Below, one piece after another: positions 52,140 to 64,000 of a DNA stretch of 64,000 nt. Positions within the stretch are counted from its first letter, which is position 1; each line of letters opens with the position of its first letter. The notes under the pieces were generated by a model, which ran no database searches, was not told the DNA's origin, and saw only the letters and a program-made list of their open reading frames with translations. Origin of the DNA: Strongylocentrotus purpuratus (Eukaryota; Echinodermata; Echinoidea; Camarodonta; Strongylocentrotidae); contig NW_022145606.1 of the NCBI RefSeq assembly GCF_000002235.5, positions 45,212,692 through 45,276,691 of the forward strand. Direction: 5' to 3'. A program made the translations under genes and the position numbers.

Positions 52140-52340
52140 TGTTAAGTCCAACTTAAATTTGATCTTAGAATTAGTCTTTGTGAAACACCCCCCTGGGTCC
52201 TGTTTCACAAAGCCTTTTTTCAATGACAAATGACTAAAATCAGTGACAAATCTGATAACCAATCAGAAGCGAAGATTTCAAAAGCTTAAATAACAAAAAC
52301 TGTCATTTGTCACTGATGACAAGTTTTGTGAGACACCCCC
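52140..52340. mobile_element. Two adjoining TGTTTCACAAAG-type MITEs (one partial)
   Basis: 52140-52194 is a right end (CTTTGTGAAACACCCCCCTG) matching the MITE at 40794. 52195-52340 is a complete short element with ends TCCTGTTTCACAAAG and TTTTGTGAGACACCC. They lie about 60 bases upstream of the KRAB exon acceptor. Confidence 0.7.
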
Positions 52341-52397
52341 CTGGTCTAACTCAAAAGACTATTATTAGACTCCTTTTCCGCCTTTTCCTCCCCACAG

Positions 52398-52552
52398 GTA
52401 ACGCCCTATTGCCACCATGCCTCTACCAGCAAATGATGATTATTCAGCCGTCCAGGCTTACTTCACAGCTAAGGAATGGGCAGAGACGAGCGACTATGAG
52501 AAACTTCGTCTCAAGAACATCAAAGAAAACTATGAGATGTTGCTTGAAGTTG
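52398..52552 (+). CDS. PRDM9: PRDM9 locus 2, KRAB exon with start codon
   Basis: After acceptor CCCCACAG the exon has a short 5' UTR and ATG at 52417 in a full Kozak context (GCCACCATGC). It codes MPLPANDDYSAVQAYF, TAKEWAETSDYEKLRL, KNIKENYEMLLEVG and ends in phase 1 at GTATGT. It matches human PRDM9 KRAB (IYFTKEEWAEMGDWEKTR, NVKRNYNALITIG), including the F-x3-EW and ENY...L...G positions. KRAB is a protein-interaction domain; in PRDM9 it is needed for meiotic function rather than simple repression. The upstream part of the first exon or promoter is not identified. The matching exon of gene 1 must lie left of the window. Confidence 0.9.
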
Positions 52553-53189
52553 GTATGTAGTCATCCATCGGAAACAAGATCACAAGGATCTAAAGCCTTT
52601 TCGACCAATATTCTAGTAATTCCTTTTTTGTTGTTGATTTGATTTGATTTGAATCGATATAGTTCGATTTTACTTCATAATTCTCGTTCGAGAATATATG
52701 AGAGCCCGCCCGCGCATGCGCAATCATTATCGTTCCGCATATTTTACTAGTGCGTTCACTAGTATTTTCGTAGCGCAAATCCTTCGAAATCTTCGCAATC
52801 GCAAAGTTATTCGGATTTTTTTGGACATTTATACTTCCATTCATAAATGCTCCAAGATACTTTATTTTTTATTTCTTTTATAAAATAACTATTGATTTGA
52901 ACTTTACATCAAATCATCTTGATGGTGAGAGAACATTTTAAGAATATATCAAATTTAAAACTTAGATTTCTTGAATATTGAACCCTTTGCGGCTTTTTAT
53001 CTAGAATAGCTAAATTGTATATGGTGATTGAAATTCATAATACTTGTTTCCATAATTATCAGTCTATATTTTTGCTCTTGCTTTGTTTTATTTTGTATTG
53101 TACTTTTTATTGTTTATCCAGTTGCCCATTTTTTCACAATGTATAAAAAAAATAGAATAAATAATAAATAAAATGTGTTTTATATGCAG
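52553..53189 (+). other. Intron with a retroposon-like piece
   Basis: From TTGATTTGATTTGATT (52634) to the (AATA)n run ending 53172 the sequence looks like LINE/SINE 3' material. Acceptor ATATGCAG at 53182-53189. Confidence 0.55.
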
Positions 53190-53315
53190 GACTACAGGTC
53201 GACAGTCCCCCGGATTTCATGCGACCTCGTCGTGGAAGAAAGAAACAGATCGTAGAGGAGAGTGATAGCAAGGATGAGGAGTGGAAGCAGAAGAAGGCCA
53301 AGAAAAAGTCAATAG
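53190..53315 (+). CDS. PRDM9: PRDM9 locus 2, KRAB-proximal linker exon
   Basis: A phase 1-1 exon joining KRAB as ...EVG-GLQVDSPPDFMRPRRGRKKQ, then IVEESDSKDEEWKQKKAKKKS. It matches human PRDM9 just after KRAB (GLRATRPAFMCHRRQ...EDSDEEWTP), including the acidic DEEW signature. Donor is GTTGGT. It is intact and has a near copy 1.1 kb downstream. Confidence 0.9.
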
Positions 53316-53871
53316 GTTGGTCTAAGTTTCTCTGTCTAAATTTTACATGTAACACCATAGCAAACACATTTTAAACAAGCAAGCGTAGTGAGCGAGCTTT
53401 GGGGGACATTGCTCTTAGTCACTTGAAATTAGGGGCACGTTTAATGATGAGAGGAAAAGAGGACACTTATCGAAAGGGTAAAGACACTTATTTGAAAATG
53501 AGGCATTTTTAAAAGGTGGAAACGGGAAGGGGCACTTGTCAAAGTAAAAGGGGCACTTTTGGGGTACTTGAAAAAGTGGGGGAGTCACTGTGCCCCCACC
53601 CTCCCCCCCCCCCCAGAGCGCCGCCTCTGAGGCATTGATCCACATTTCTAGTCCCTCGGAGAGGAGTTAAAGCCGTCGGTCAATGGTTGTTTACTTACAA
53701 GCATATACATGATTTCGTAGCAGTCAGGTCAAACAATCGTTGATTATCACTTTATATTGAATCTTAATAATACATAAGATTTGTAAGGCGCCAAGTCCAC
53801 TTGAAAATCAAATGCTCAAGGCCTCTTGATGAATTTAGAGAACATTTCAAGAACATACCAAATTTCAAACA
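53316..53871. other. Intron with dispersed repeat
   Basis: 53345-53640 is a GGGGCAC-rich repeat ending in a C run. 53766-53830 resembles the reversed GCGCC-type retroposon tail. No gene. Confidence 0.5.
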
Positions 53872-53877
53872 TATCTT

Positions 53878-54313
53878 CAGACCTGCCAACCTCTGGAGTT
53901 CAAAAACTGTATTCTTTAGTGTTAAAAGTTGTATTTTACTGACAAAAGTTGTATTCTTGAAAATAAACACGGATTGTTACGCGGATCAATGCCTCTTACA
54001 GTTTCTACCTACAGGAAGAATTTTTTTTATTGATCATTGGTTGAATATGCATTATTTTGTCATGACTGGTGTGTTCGATGAACCAATAAACATCCCCAAA
54101 TTGCCTATGTAAGATGCTTGTAGGATACTTTACAGGACAGAATGGACGTTTTGCCATTGAAAATGGCAGACGCACACACAAAATATTAATATTAAAAAAA
54201 AAAAATAATAAAAAATTGTTTTTTTTTTTTTTTTTTTTTTTTAAATCGTATTTTATTAAGGAAAATCGTACTGTCGTATTTGCTTCTAAAAATCGTACTG
54301 GTTGGCAGGTCTG
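53878..54313. mobile_element. hAT-type MITE next to an exon acceptor
   Basis: Ends CAGACCTGCCAACC and GGTTGGCAGGTCTG, flanked by TATCTT on both sides (53872-53877, 54314-54319). The interior has repeated AAAGTTGTATT pieces and a 19-T run. Its right end is 16 bases before the duplicated linker exon. Confidence 0.85.
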
Positions 54314-54329
54314 TATCTTTTCAACGCAG

Positions 54330-54452
54330 GCATACAGGTCAGTCCCTCAGAGTTCATGCGTCCTCGTCATGGAAGAAAGAAACAGATCGTAGAGGAGAGT
54401 GATAGTGAGAATGAGGAGTGCAAGCAGAAGAAGGCCAAGAAAAGATCAAGAG
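54330..54452 (+). CDS. PRDM9: PRDM9 locus 2, duplicated linker exon
   Basis: Phase 1-1 with acceptor CAACGCAG and donor GTTGGT. It codes GIQVSPSEFMRPRHGRKKQ, then IVEESDSENEECKQKKAKKRSR. It is a near copy of 53190-53315, one codon shorter, with the conserved Trp of DEEW changed to Cys. Because both copies are phase 1-1, either or both could be spliced in. The MITE at 53878 has moved any upstream branch point away from this acceptor. Confidence 0.85.
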
Positions 54453-54899
54453 GTTGGTCTAAGTTTCCCTGTCTAAATTTTAACACCGTAGCAAACACAT
54501 TTTAAACAGAGTGAAATTGCTTTGTATAAAACTAATTGATTGACATAGAAATTCTTTATCAAATTATGTATAATGTACATTCAGCATTGCATTCATAAAT
54601 CAGGAGAAAAATAGAGAGAAAGAGGAAAGTCACCTAAAACTATAAACAAGACCAAATAACCATTGTTTTATCTCTTTATAGGGTTAATGATATTTCCACA
54701 TGTTTTGTACAAAAATCACTAAAAATTAGCAATGTTGGAGCTGACAAGACAAAAGATTACATGACTTTGTAACGGTAGGTCAGTTTTAAAAAAAAATTGA
54801 TTTAAAGGATGTGCAAGACTCAAAATAAAAATAGTCACCAACTGACGGGGCATCATGCATCCTTACGCGTTCCCCAACAATCGGGAAAATGGCAGAGGT
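54453..54899. other. Intron before minisatellite
   Basis: AT-rich, no feature recognised. Confidence 0.5.
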
Positions 54900-56394
54900 T
54901 GCCGGGTGGGCCATAATGGATCTGGACAGAGGGGGCCGGGTGGGCCATAATGGATCTGGATATAGGGGGCCGGGTAGGCCATAATGGATCTGGACAGAGG
55001 GACCGGGTGGGTCATAATGGATCTGGATAAAGGGGGCTGGGTGGGCCATAATGGATCTGGATACAGGGGGCTGGGTGGTCCATAATGGATCTGGATAGAG
55101 GGGGCTGGGTGGTCCATAATGGATCTGGATAGAGAGGGACCGGGTGGGCAATAATGGATCTGAATAGAGGGGGCCGGGTGGGCCATAATGGATCTGGATA
55201 GAGGGGGCTGGGTGGTCCATAATGGATCTGGATAAAGGGGGCTGGGTGGTCCATAAAGGATCTGGATAGAGGGGGCCGGGTGGGCCATAAAGGATCTGGA
55301 TAGAGAGGGCTGGGTGGGCCATAATTGATCTGGATAGAGGGGGCCGGGTGGGCCATAATGGATCTGGATAGAGGGACCGGGTGGGCCATAATGGATCTGG
55401 ATAAAGGGGGCTGGGTGGGCCATAATGGATCTGGATACAGGGGGCTGGGTGGTCCATAATGGATCTGGATAGAGGGGGCTGGGTGGTCCATAATGGATCT
55501 GGATAGAGAGGGACCGGGTGGGCAATAATGGATCTGAATAGAGGGGGCCGGGTGGGCCATAATGGATCTGGATAGAGGGGGCTGGGTGGTCCATAATGGA
55601 TCTGGATAAAGGGGGCTGGGTGGTCCATAAAGGATCTGGATAGAGGGGGCCGGGTGGGCCATAAAGGATCTGGATAGAGGGGGCTGGGTGGGCCATAATG
55701 GATCTGGATAGAGGGGGCCGAGTGGGCCATAAAGGATCTGGATAGAGGGGGCCGGGTGGGCCATAATGGATCTGGATAGAGGGGGCTGGGTGGTCCATAA
55801 TGGATCTGGATAGAGGGGGCCGAGTGGGCCATAAAGGATCTGGATAGAGAGGGACCGGGTGGGCCATAAAGGATCTGGATAGAGGGGGCCGGGTGGGCCA
55901 TAAAGGATCTGGATAGAGGGGGCTGGGTGGACCATAATGGATCTGGATAGAGGGGGCCGAGTGGGCCATAAAGTATCTGGATAGAGGGGGCCGGGTGGTC
56001 CATAATGAATCTGGATAGAGGGGGCCGGGTGGGCCATAAATGATCTGGATAGAGGGAGCCGGGTGGGCCATAATGGATCTGGATAGAGGGGGCCGGGTGG
56101 GCCATAATGGATCTGGATAGAAGGGGCTGGGTGGGCCATAATGGATCTGGATAGAGGGGGCCGGGTTGGCCATAATGGATCTGGATAGAGGGGGCTGGGT
56201 GGGCCATAATGGATCTGGATAGAGGGGGCTGGGTGGGCCATAATGGATCTGGATAGAGGGGGCCGGGTTGGCCATAATGGATCTGGATAGAGGGGGCCGG
56301 GTGGTCCATAATGGATCTGGATAAAGGGGGCTGGGTGGGCCATAATGGATCTGGATAGAGGGGGCCGGGTTGGCCATAATGGATCTGGATAGAC
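54900..56394. repeat. 34-bp minisatellite, about 44 units, open in all three minus frames
   Basis: The unit is GGATCTGGATAGAGGGGGCC plus GGGTGGGCCATAAT. Because 34 is not a multiple of three, each minus-strand frame reads the same 34-residue Pro-rich period (IQIHYGPPGPLYPDPLWP and so on), and none has a stop across the array. A variant pair (CGGGTGGGCAATAATGG at 55141 and 55515) shows a 374-bp, 11-unit block duplication. It is probably an intronic tandem repeat and not a gene. Confidence 0.9.
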
Positions 56395-56673
56395 ATTAAC
56401 TGTTTCTTGTATTGTGTCTTACTAGTTACAACTTCCCCAACCAAAGCACTGACAGTATTAACTGAAATGGCATGAACAGATAAACTTAAGGGAAACAACT
56501 GAAAAAAACTTGACATATTGTGTAGTCATTGTCAGGCTATCCCACAATAACTGAAGTGTATTATTGTGTTATTTGTTTGTAATGGGATTCAAGAGGGATG
56601 ACAGACAAAAAAATATGTGAAGTTATAGGACAGACGGATTCATGCCAGGGCTGGCAGTTAACAACAACAAAAT
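56395..56673 (+). other. Locus 2 remnant of the intron before SSXRD
   Basis: Matches 1030-1200 of gene 1 (ACTTCCCCAACCAAAGCACTG) and 38210-38280 of unit D. It stops where the Helentron-like repeat begins, so the SSXRD exon that should follow is gone. Confidence 0.75.
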
Positions 56674-58207
56674 AAAACTAGAAATTTAATTCGTCATGGG
56701 GACGAATTAGGTGGTCTGTCTTCACTTCTTATGATAGATTTCAGAATGGGAGAAGTTATATAGACATGTAAACAATGATGATGATCATGTTGATAATGGT
56801 CATGATGATGGTGATGATGATAATGGCGATGATGACGATGATAATGATGATTATGATGATGATGATCATCATCATGATGATGTTGATGAGGATGATTATC
56901 ATCATTATGATAATGATGATGATCATAATCATGAGCGTGATTCTGACTTCTTATCGGAAAAGTGAGGGGTGATTTAGATAACATATAGTCTCAGCGACAA
57001 CATAATAAAATTTGGGAGAAAAACTGTTGAATAACAACCGAGATACTGGTCAAAACACATTGTCATGCAGAATCAAGTTTTGAAAAAATTGACCTTCCAT
57101 AGACATAACACGCAAATATGACAAATTATGCATTGTCGCCTTTAATCGAATATTTCACTGTGATGACGTCATCCAAATGAAAAATAAATGACATATTTCT
57201 AGTAGGAAATTATCTCAGCTACAACATAATCAAAATCCGGAAGAAAATCGATCACCGATAAGCGAGATAATCTCAATTAAACAAAGATAAAAATGACGTC
57301 ATCAACAAAATACATTTTTTAAGTTTAGATGCCAATATGAAGACTTTGTTTCACTTTGTACGAGTCAGGGTGGTATTAGGAACTTTTAGATTTGCGTGGA
57401 CTGATACGTGTGACGTCCATTCAAGGCAGTGTTTTAAAAGGATGTCGATCGTAGCAATCCACGTAGTCGTCGTGCAAATTTAAAAGTCCCTATTAAATCA
57501 TATCTCCAACTCATGCTTTTTCCAACCATGATATAGAAATTGGGGGTCGACGGACTATCTGAAGAGCTATTTCGATTTTTAAAATGGCATGTTTTTGATC
57601 AAATGTACATTATATTGCCCATAGCAGCACGCGCGGATTTTGAACTTTGACGCGCGCTCACGGCCTTATGAAAGGTCAAGAGTGACTGAAATTCATGTAA
57701 ATTGTCAATTACGGTAAGAGGAATCCAAATCATGTAAAAAAAGAATGAATTTGACCTTTTCCGCGCGCTGTAAGCGCGCACAGCGCGCGCAGGGACACGT
57801 ACACACAGAAAATTTTGAAATGCTTAAAATGATCTGATTCGTACTCTTGTTTAACAGTTAAGTGATTTTGAGCAATTTTAAATTTTGACGCACGCGTTTG
57901 CGCGCATCATGACCTTTGTTTGATGAGAATCGGGACTGAGTGCGTAACAGCAGCTCTCATCCCCTCTCAAGTGCTATCTCTTTTATATTGAACCTACTGC
58001 ATGTTATCCAATTATCCTGGAACTACATCTTTTATTTAACTCAAGAATTCTACAGGACCGTTTTGGGGAAAGAATTCACCCTTGTTTTAGCAACAGATAT
58101 GGAACTTTGAAAATGGGATCTGCCATGTTGAGTATGTGAAAGCTGTAGCCATTTTCTACCCAGGAAGTTATTGATCACTCAAGCGGACCCTGCTAGCCAG
58201 ACTGATA

Positions 58208-58735
58208 ATGCCAGGATCAAACTTCACAATGAAGGCTTTGTGTTTTTTGTGTGTTGTTCTTTTGACAGCCACCAACCTATTCATTGGTGGGGTACATGAG
58301 AACTTGCTTCTAAGAAGCCCTGTTGTTAGGAAGCCATATGCTATCGATGTTAATACCAAATCCAAGAGCATCTTCTGTTGTAGAAGAATTGCATACTACA
58401 GCAACAGTGACTGCACATTTAGGTTAGAACTTTTGAAATCAGGCGATATTCAATCTAACCCTGGTCCTGATGCTGGAAAGGAAATATCAGCAAATTATTC
58501 TTGTGCTATAGCCCCTCGAACATCACCACACCAGTGTTCTCCTAACTCAGGACCTTATAAACGTCAAACCCTTTTGGATATTCAAAGCCATGTTAATTAT
58601 CGGTTAGAAAACAAAGTTTGGGCAAATATCAAATCTATTGAAATAAATGCAAGACCGAAAATTAAACGAGGTCACAAAGGAGGCAGGAATAGACGCACAA
58701 AATGTGTAACTGTAGAACGCCCCTTCGACAAGTAG
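58208..58735 (+). CDS. LINE N-terminal ORF with signal-like start and 2A motif
   Basis: 175 residues. It starts MPGSNFTMKALCFLCVVLLT, a signal-peptide-like hydrophobic stretch (residues 8-29), and carries LLKSGDIQSNPGP at residues 75-87. The GD-I-x-x-NPGP form is the 2A ribosome-skipping signature, with break expected before the last Pro (58466). Sea urchin LINEs with N-terminal 2A sequences are known, some acting as dual targeting signals. The usual Glu of the motif is Gln here. The frame ends where the endonuclease start is deleted. Confidence 0.8.
   Translation: MPGSNFTMKALCFLCVVLLTATNLFIGGVHENLLLRSPVVRKPYAIDVNTKSKSIFCCRRIAYYSNSDCTFRLELLKSGDIQSNPGPDAGKEISANYSCAIAPRTSPHQCSPNSGPYKRQTLLDIQSHVNYRLENKVWANIKSIEINARPKIKRGHKGGRNRRTKCVTVERPFDK
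58442..58468 (+). other. 2A-like ribosome-skipping motif
   Basis: Encodes GDIQSNPGP, residues 79-87 of the ORF at 58208. Consensus is D-V/I-E-x-N-P-G-P; Gln replaces Glu. Activity is not known. Confidence 0.75.
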
Positions 58736-59522
58736 TGGTTTACAGGCCGCAGAGAACTCAGAACCATCAACAGACAGCGTCTTTATTCATTCATGAGTTT
58801 TCATCATATTTGGAGCTCCTTGTGTCTGATCCAAGTAGACTTTTAATCACTGGCGATTTCAATTTTCATGTGGATGATGAGCAGAATAGGGAGGCCTAAG
58901 CATTCATGGAGCTGATCAGTTCTTTCGACTTAGTACAACATGTCGCAGGTTCTACTCACGAACGGGGGCATACACTAGACTTGGTCTTGTCACGTGCTTC
59001 GGATGACCTTGTCAGCAATGTAGCAACCACAGAATACTTACCATCCGATCATGCTGCTGTCACCTGTTCACTGAGCACGAGAAAACCAGATCCTGTCAAG
59101 CTACGAATTACCACACGTAAAATAGATGCGATTGATGTTGACACATTTTGTAGGGACATTCTTGAGTCAGAATTGTATACTCATCCTTCTTCTGACTTAA
59201 ACACTCTAGTAAATCAGCATGATCATGTTCTTAGAGATCTTTTGGATAAGCATGCTCCCCTCCTGTCGAAGGAAATAACCTGTCGACCTAATGCACCTTG
59301 GTATAATGATGAACTACGAAAAGCTAAACAAAACCTGAGACGTTTAGAACATAAAAAACGATCTTCTGGGCTTGAGGTTGATAATCAGAACTTTAAGTTT
59401 TTTAGTAGCCAGTACTGTCTGTACGAGAAGCTAAGAAAAACTTTCACGTCAGCAAGTTCAGAGATTGTGATTACCGTGATCTTTTCAAGAAAGTTCAGAA
59501 ATTATGTGATGCTAATCAAACC
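58736..59522 (+). pseudogene. LINE partial AP endonuclease
   Basis: VVYRPQ, then LLITGDFNFHVDD, ERGHTLDLVLSR and LPSDHAAVTCSL are the C-terminal endonuclease motifs (GDFN, TLDLV, SDH). The N-terminal half with the first catalytic Asn/Glu residues is deleted, and a stop splits the remainder near 58898. The frame then continues into the connector to RT. Confidence 0.8.
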
Positions 59523-60653
59523 ATGGTGCTCCCTTCCACTGATTCCGATGAGTTGCTTGCTGAGCGTTTCTCCAAATTTTTCAAAGAGAAGATAAGCCGC
59601 ATCATTGATAAATTGCATACAGCTTCATCAGCCTCTGCAGACTCACCTTCAGATGACCAACATGCTGACCAACGATCTAGTGTTGCATTTGTGAAGTTCA
59701 CTCCAATTTCAGTGCAGCAGGCAATTAAACTCGTTGCTGATTCTCCGTCATCTACTTGTGTACTTGATCCAATCTCCACTCATCTTCTAAAACGGTGCAA
59801 GAGTGTGATCGGTCCAATTATTGCACAGATCATCAATCTATCGTTTGATCAGGGACTGTTTCCTGATTCCTTGAAACATTCCCAAGTCAAGCCACTTTTG
59901 AAGAATAGTAAATTGGATGCTGATGACCTGAATTGTTATAGACCGATTGCTAATTTGAAATTCATCTCTAAAGCTCTTGAACGTGCAGCAGCCTCACAGA
60001 TACAGTGTTATCTGGCAGCGAAAAACTTGAATTCTATCATGCAGTCCGCATATTGGAAAAATCACAGTTGTGAGACAGTTTTGCTGAAGGTTTGCAATGA
60101 TCTCCTCCTTGCCTTGGACTGTGGTCAAGAAGCAGTTCCGCTGATGTTAGACTATTCAGCAGCCTTTGACACGTTGTCCCATAGCATCTTACTCCTTCGG
60201 CTGCGGAACAGATTTGGATTCAGTAGTGCTGCTTTTGATTGGATTGAATCATATATTAAGGGTCGTTCTCATTTTTTCGTCATTAGAGGGAAGATGTTGG
60301 CTAATCAAGAACTGCTACGTGGAGTGCCACAGGGCTCGGTGTTGGGCCCTATTCTTTTTACTTTGTACTCCTCTCCCCTTGAAGATATCATTAAGGCACA
60401 TGGATTTGGTCACGCTATCTATGCTGATGACACCCAGGTGTATGCTATAGTGAATCGTGATGACTGGCCTAACGTGATTCCCAGATTAGAGGCGTGCCTG
60501 CAGGAGATATTATCATGTTCATCGGAAAATGGCCTGTCAATTAATGAGGGGAAAACAGAATTAATACACTTGGCTTCTCGACATCGAACAAGAAGTTTGC
60601 TCCCTCCTCTCATTTTCAGCCAGCAAGGTGTGCTCGGAACCTTGGGGTTGTGA
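59523..60653 (+). CDS. LINE reverse transcriptase domain
   Basis: 376 residues open. RT blocks are in order: CYRPIANLKFISKALER; MLDYSAAFDTLSH (Asp at residue 210); RGVPQGSVLGPILF; AIYADDTQVY (residues 298-307, catalytic YADD at 300-303). The sequence style fits the CR1/L2/Rex1 group. The frame ends shortly before the C-terminal domain, which continues in other frames. Confidence 0.88.
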   Translation: MVLPSTDSDELLAERFSKFFKEKISRIIDKLHTASSASADSPSDDQHADQRSSVAFVKFTPISVQQAIKLVADSPSSTCVLDPISTHLLKRCKSVIGPIIAQIINLSFDQGLFPDSLKHSQVKPLLKNSKLDADDLNCYRPIANLKFISKALERAAASQIQCYLAAKNLNSIMQSAYWKNHSCETVLLKVCNDLLLALDCGQEAVPLMLDYSAAFDTLSHSILLLRLRNRFGFSSAAFDWIESYIKGRSHFFVIRGKMLANQELLRGVPQGSVLGPILFTLYSSPLEDIIKAHGFGHAIYADDTQVYAIVNRDDWPNVIPRLEACLQEILSCSSENGLSINEGKTELIHLASRHRTRSLLPPLIFSQQGVLGTLGL

Positions 60654-61232
60654 TAGATAATCAATTAGCAATGTCAATTCACATTAGCAAAATATGCCGT
60701 AATGCTGCTTATGGACTATATAAGATAGGAAAAATAAGGCCTTACCTTGATCAGGATACAACAGAAAGACTTGTCCATGATTTTGTAATTAGCCATATTG
60801 ATAGCTGTAATGGTTTATTGTACGGTCTTCCTGATACACTGATTTGTAGACTGCAGCGAATACAAAATTCTGCTGCCAGGCTCATTACTAGAACACATTC
60901 ACGAGAATCAGTTTCCCTCATACTTCGTAATTTACATTGGCTTCCAGTTAAATATAGATTAATATTTAAACTTCTTGTAATAGCATTCAAATGTCAGCAT
61001 AAATTGGCTCCTCTCTACTTACAACAGCTTCTCAATGAGTATCATCCAATTAGGCAGTTTTGTTCTAGTTCAAGACGGTTGTTTGTCCCCCTTACCGTAT
61101 ACAATATCATATGGGCATAGAGCATTTCAATATGCAGTCCTTCAACTATGGAACAAACTTCCTATTAATATCAAAGAATGTTCTTTTGATATATTCAAGC
61201 CTCTGTTAAAGTCTTACCTTTTTCAAATGTAA
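60654..61232 (+). pseudogene. LINE C-terminal domain
   Basis: Reads DSCNGLLYGLPDTLICRLQR, IQNSAARLITR, LHWLPVKYRLIFKLL, then after a frame change YGHRAFQYAVLQLWNKLP and LLKSYLF with a stop at 61232. This is the conserved tail of CR1/L2-type RT proteins. Confidence 0.82.
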
Positions 61233-61709
61233 TTTTGTACCATTCTTTATACAATATAATGTATTATACATGTACATGTAGTTTCAGTTTGGATATTCAT
61301 CATGCTATTATGTTCTTATCATTTCATTTCTTCTGTACTCACTTCTTGAATTGTTTCTATTTTCACAGCGCTTAGAGAGTTCATTGTAATTTGCGCTATA
61401 TAAAAACTGAGTAGTATTATTGTTATTATTATTTGTTTAACCTTTGATGACACGACCTGTTGACCCTTGACCTGAAGTATATGTGATATAAATATGAATG
61501 AACTTTGAGTACGCATCATGAAGATATGATGGATAATGTGATTTCACAAAATGGCGCCTGAATGACGTCACAATAATTTGATGACCTTGAAAATGTTCCT
61601 GTCACGTCTCGTGACAATGACCTATGATTGTGCTAAAATTGAAAGAAAGTAACACAACCGATCGTTATCCTCGGAACAAGAAAAGGGGAGAAATAAAAAT
61701 AAAGAATAA

Positions 61710-64000
<2,291 letters not shown>

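Larger units (their letters stand above)
57915..61436 (+). mobile_element. CR1-group LINE with 2A-like peptide, internally deleted
   Basis: A non-LTR element with ORF1-like 2A-bearing segment, partial AP endonuclease, RT and C-terminal domain, ending GCGCTATATAAAAACTG and a (TTATTA)n tail. It sits in CCTTTGTTT...TTGTTTAACC; the uninterrupted equivalent in copies 2 and 4 is near 32010 and 63075, implying a short duplication around TTTGTTT. Several frame breaks and a deletion in the endonuclease make it inactive. Confidence 0.85.
56674..61709 (+). mobile_element. Helentron-like element, copy 3, split by a LINE
   Basis: 5' end AACTAGAAA, hairpin AATTCGTC/GACGAATT, then AGGTGGTCTGTC and a long (GAT)n region (56775-56930). 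The LINE at 57915-61436 interrupts it. The 3' part ends near AATAAAGAATA without the terminal hairpin and joins copy 4 directly. Confidence 0.6.

Noticed and set aside
54786-56516. 576-codon Pro-rich protein on the minus strand
   Set aside because: Wholly explained by the 34-bp tandem repeat; all three frames are open, so openness is no evidence for coding. Kept only as a finding.

Overview
The window looks like echinoderm nuclear DNA, most likely from a sea urchin. It is AT-rich, has introns, is crowded with foldback and TIR elements, and carries a PRDM9 (Meisetz) gene with KRAB and SSXRD parts, an architecture already reported from sea urchin. It also holds a CR1-group LINE with a 2A-like peptide, a feature known from sea urchin retrotransposons. 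The species call is inference.

The core is a PRDM9 locus and its tandem derivatives, all on the plus strand. Gene 1 enters from the left edge. Its exons are an acidic linker exon (508-831), the SSXRD exon (1267-1380), two PR/SET exons (3468-3733 and 4260-4514) and a C2H2 zinc-finger exon, ZnF-A (5135-5862). Exon phases agree throughout (1-1, 1-1, 1-0, 0-1, 1-stop), but the second SET exon carries an apparent 2-bp insertion that breaks the frame. Three more zinc-finger exons follow: ZnF-B (18588-20371, 18 fingers), ZnF-C (28027-28991, 9 fingers and then broken) and ZnF-D (39188-40368, about 12 fingers). Each has the same acceptor and phase as ZnF-A, and each is preceded by a decayed SSXRD exon but no SET exons. 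Shared insertions and decay suggest the branching A, then B, then C and D as sisters. The arrangement could be one catalytic module with a menu of alternative terminal DNA-binding exons, or a row of dead duplicates. Transcript data would decide.

A second PRDM9 locus starts at 52398, with a KRAB exon in a strong Kozak context, a linker exon (53190-53315) and a duplicate of it (54330-54452). Its middle is gone: a 34-bp minisatellite (54900-56394), two Helentron-like repeats and a nested LINE (56674-63406) occupy the place of the SSXRD and SET exons. These run directly into a truncated zinc-finger exon, ZnF-E (63407 to the window end).

Between these lie tandem arrays (about 160 bp at 7321-9060, 59 bp at 41236-44559, 34 bp at 54900-56394), a TIR element packed with CAACTGG/CAATTG motifs (33919-35455), TTAA-flanked and other MITEs, a defective hAT transposon (48890-51404), tRNA-derived SINEs and LINE fragments. 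The duplicated units preserve empty sites for many insertions, so their relative order can be read. I saw no LTR retrovirus-like or Polinton-like element and no CRISPR.
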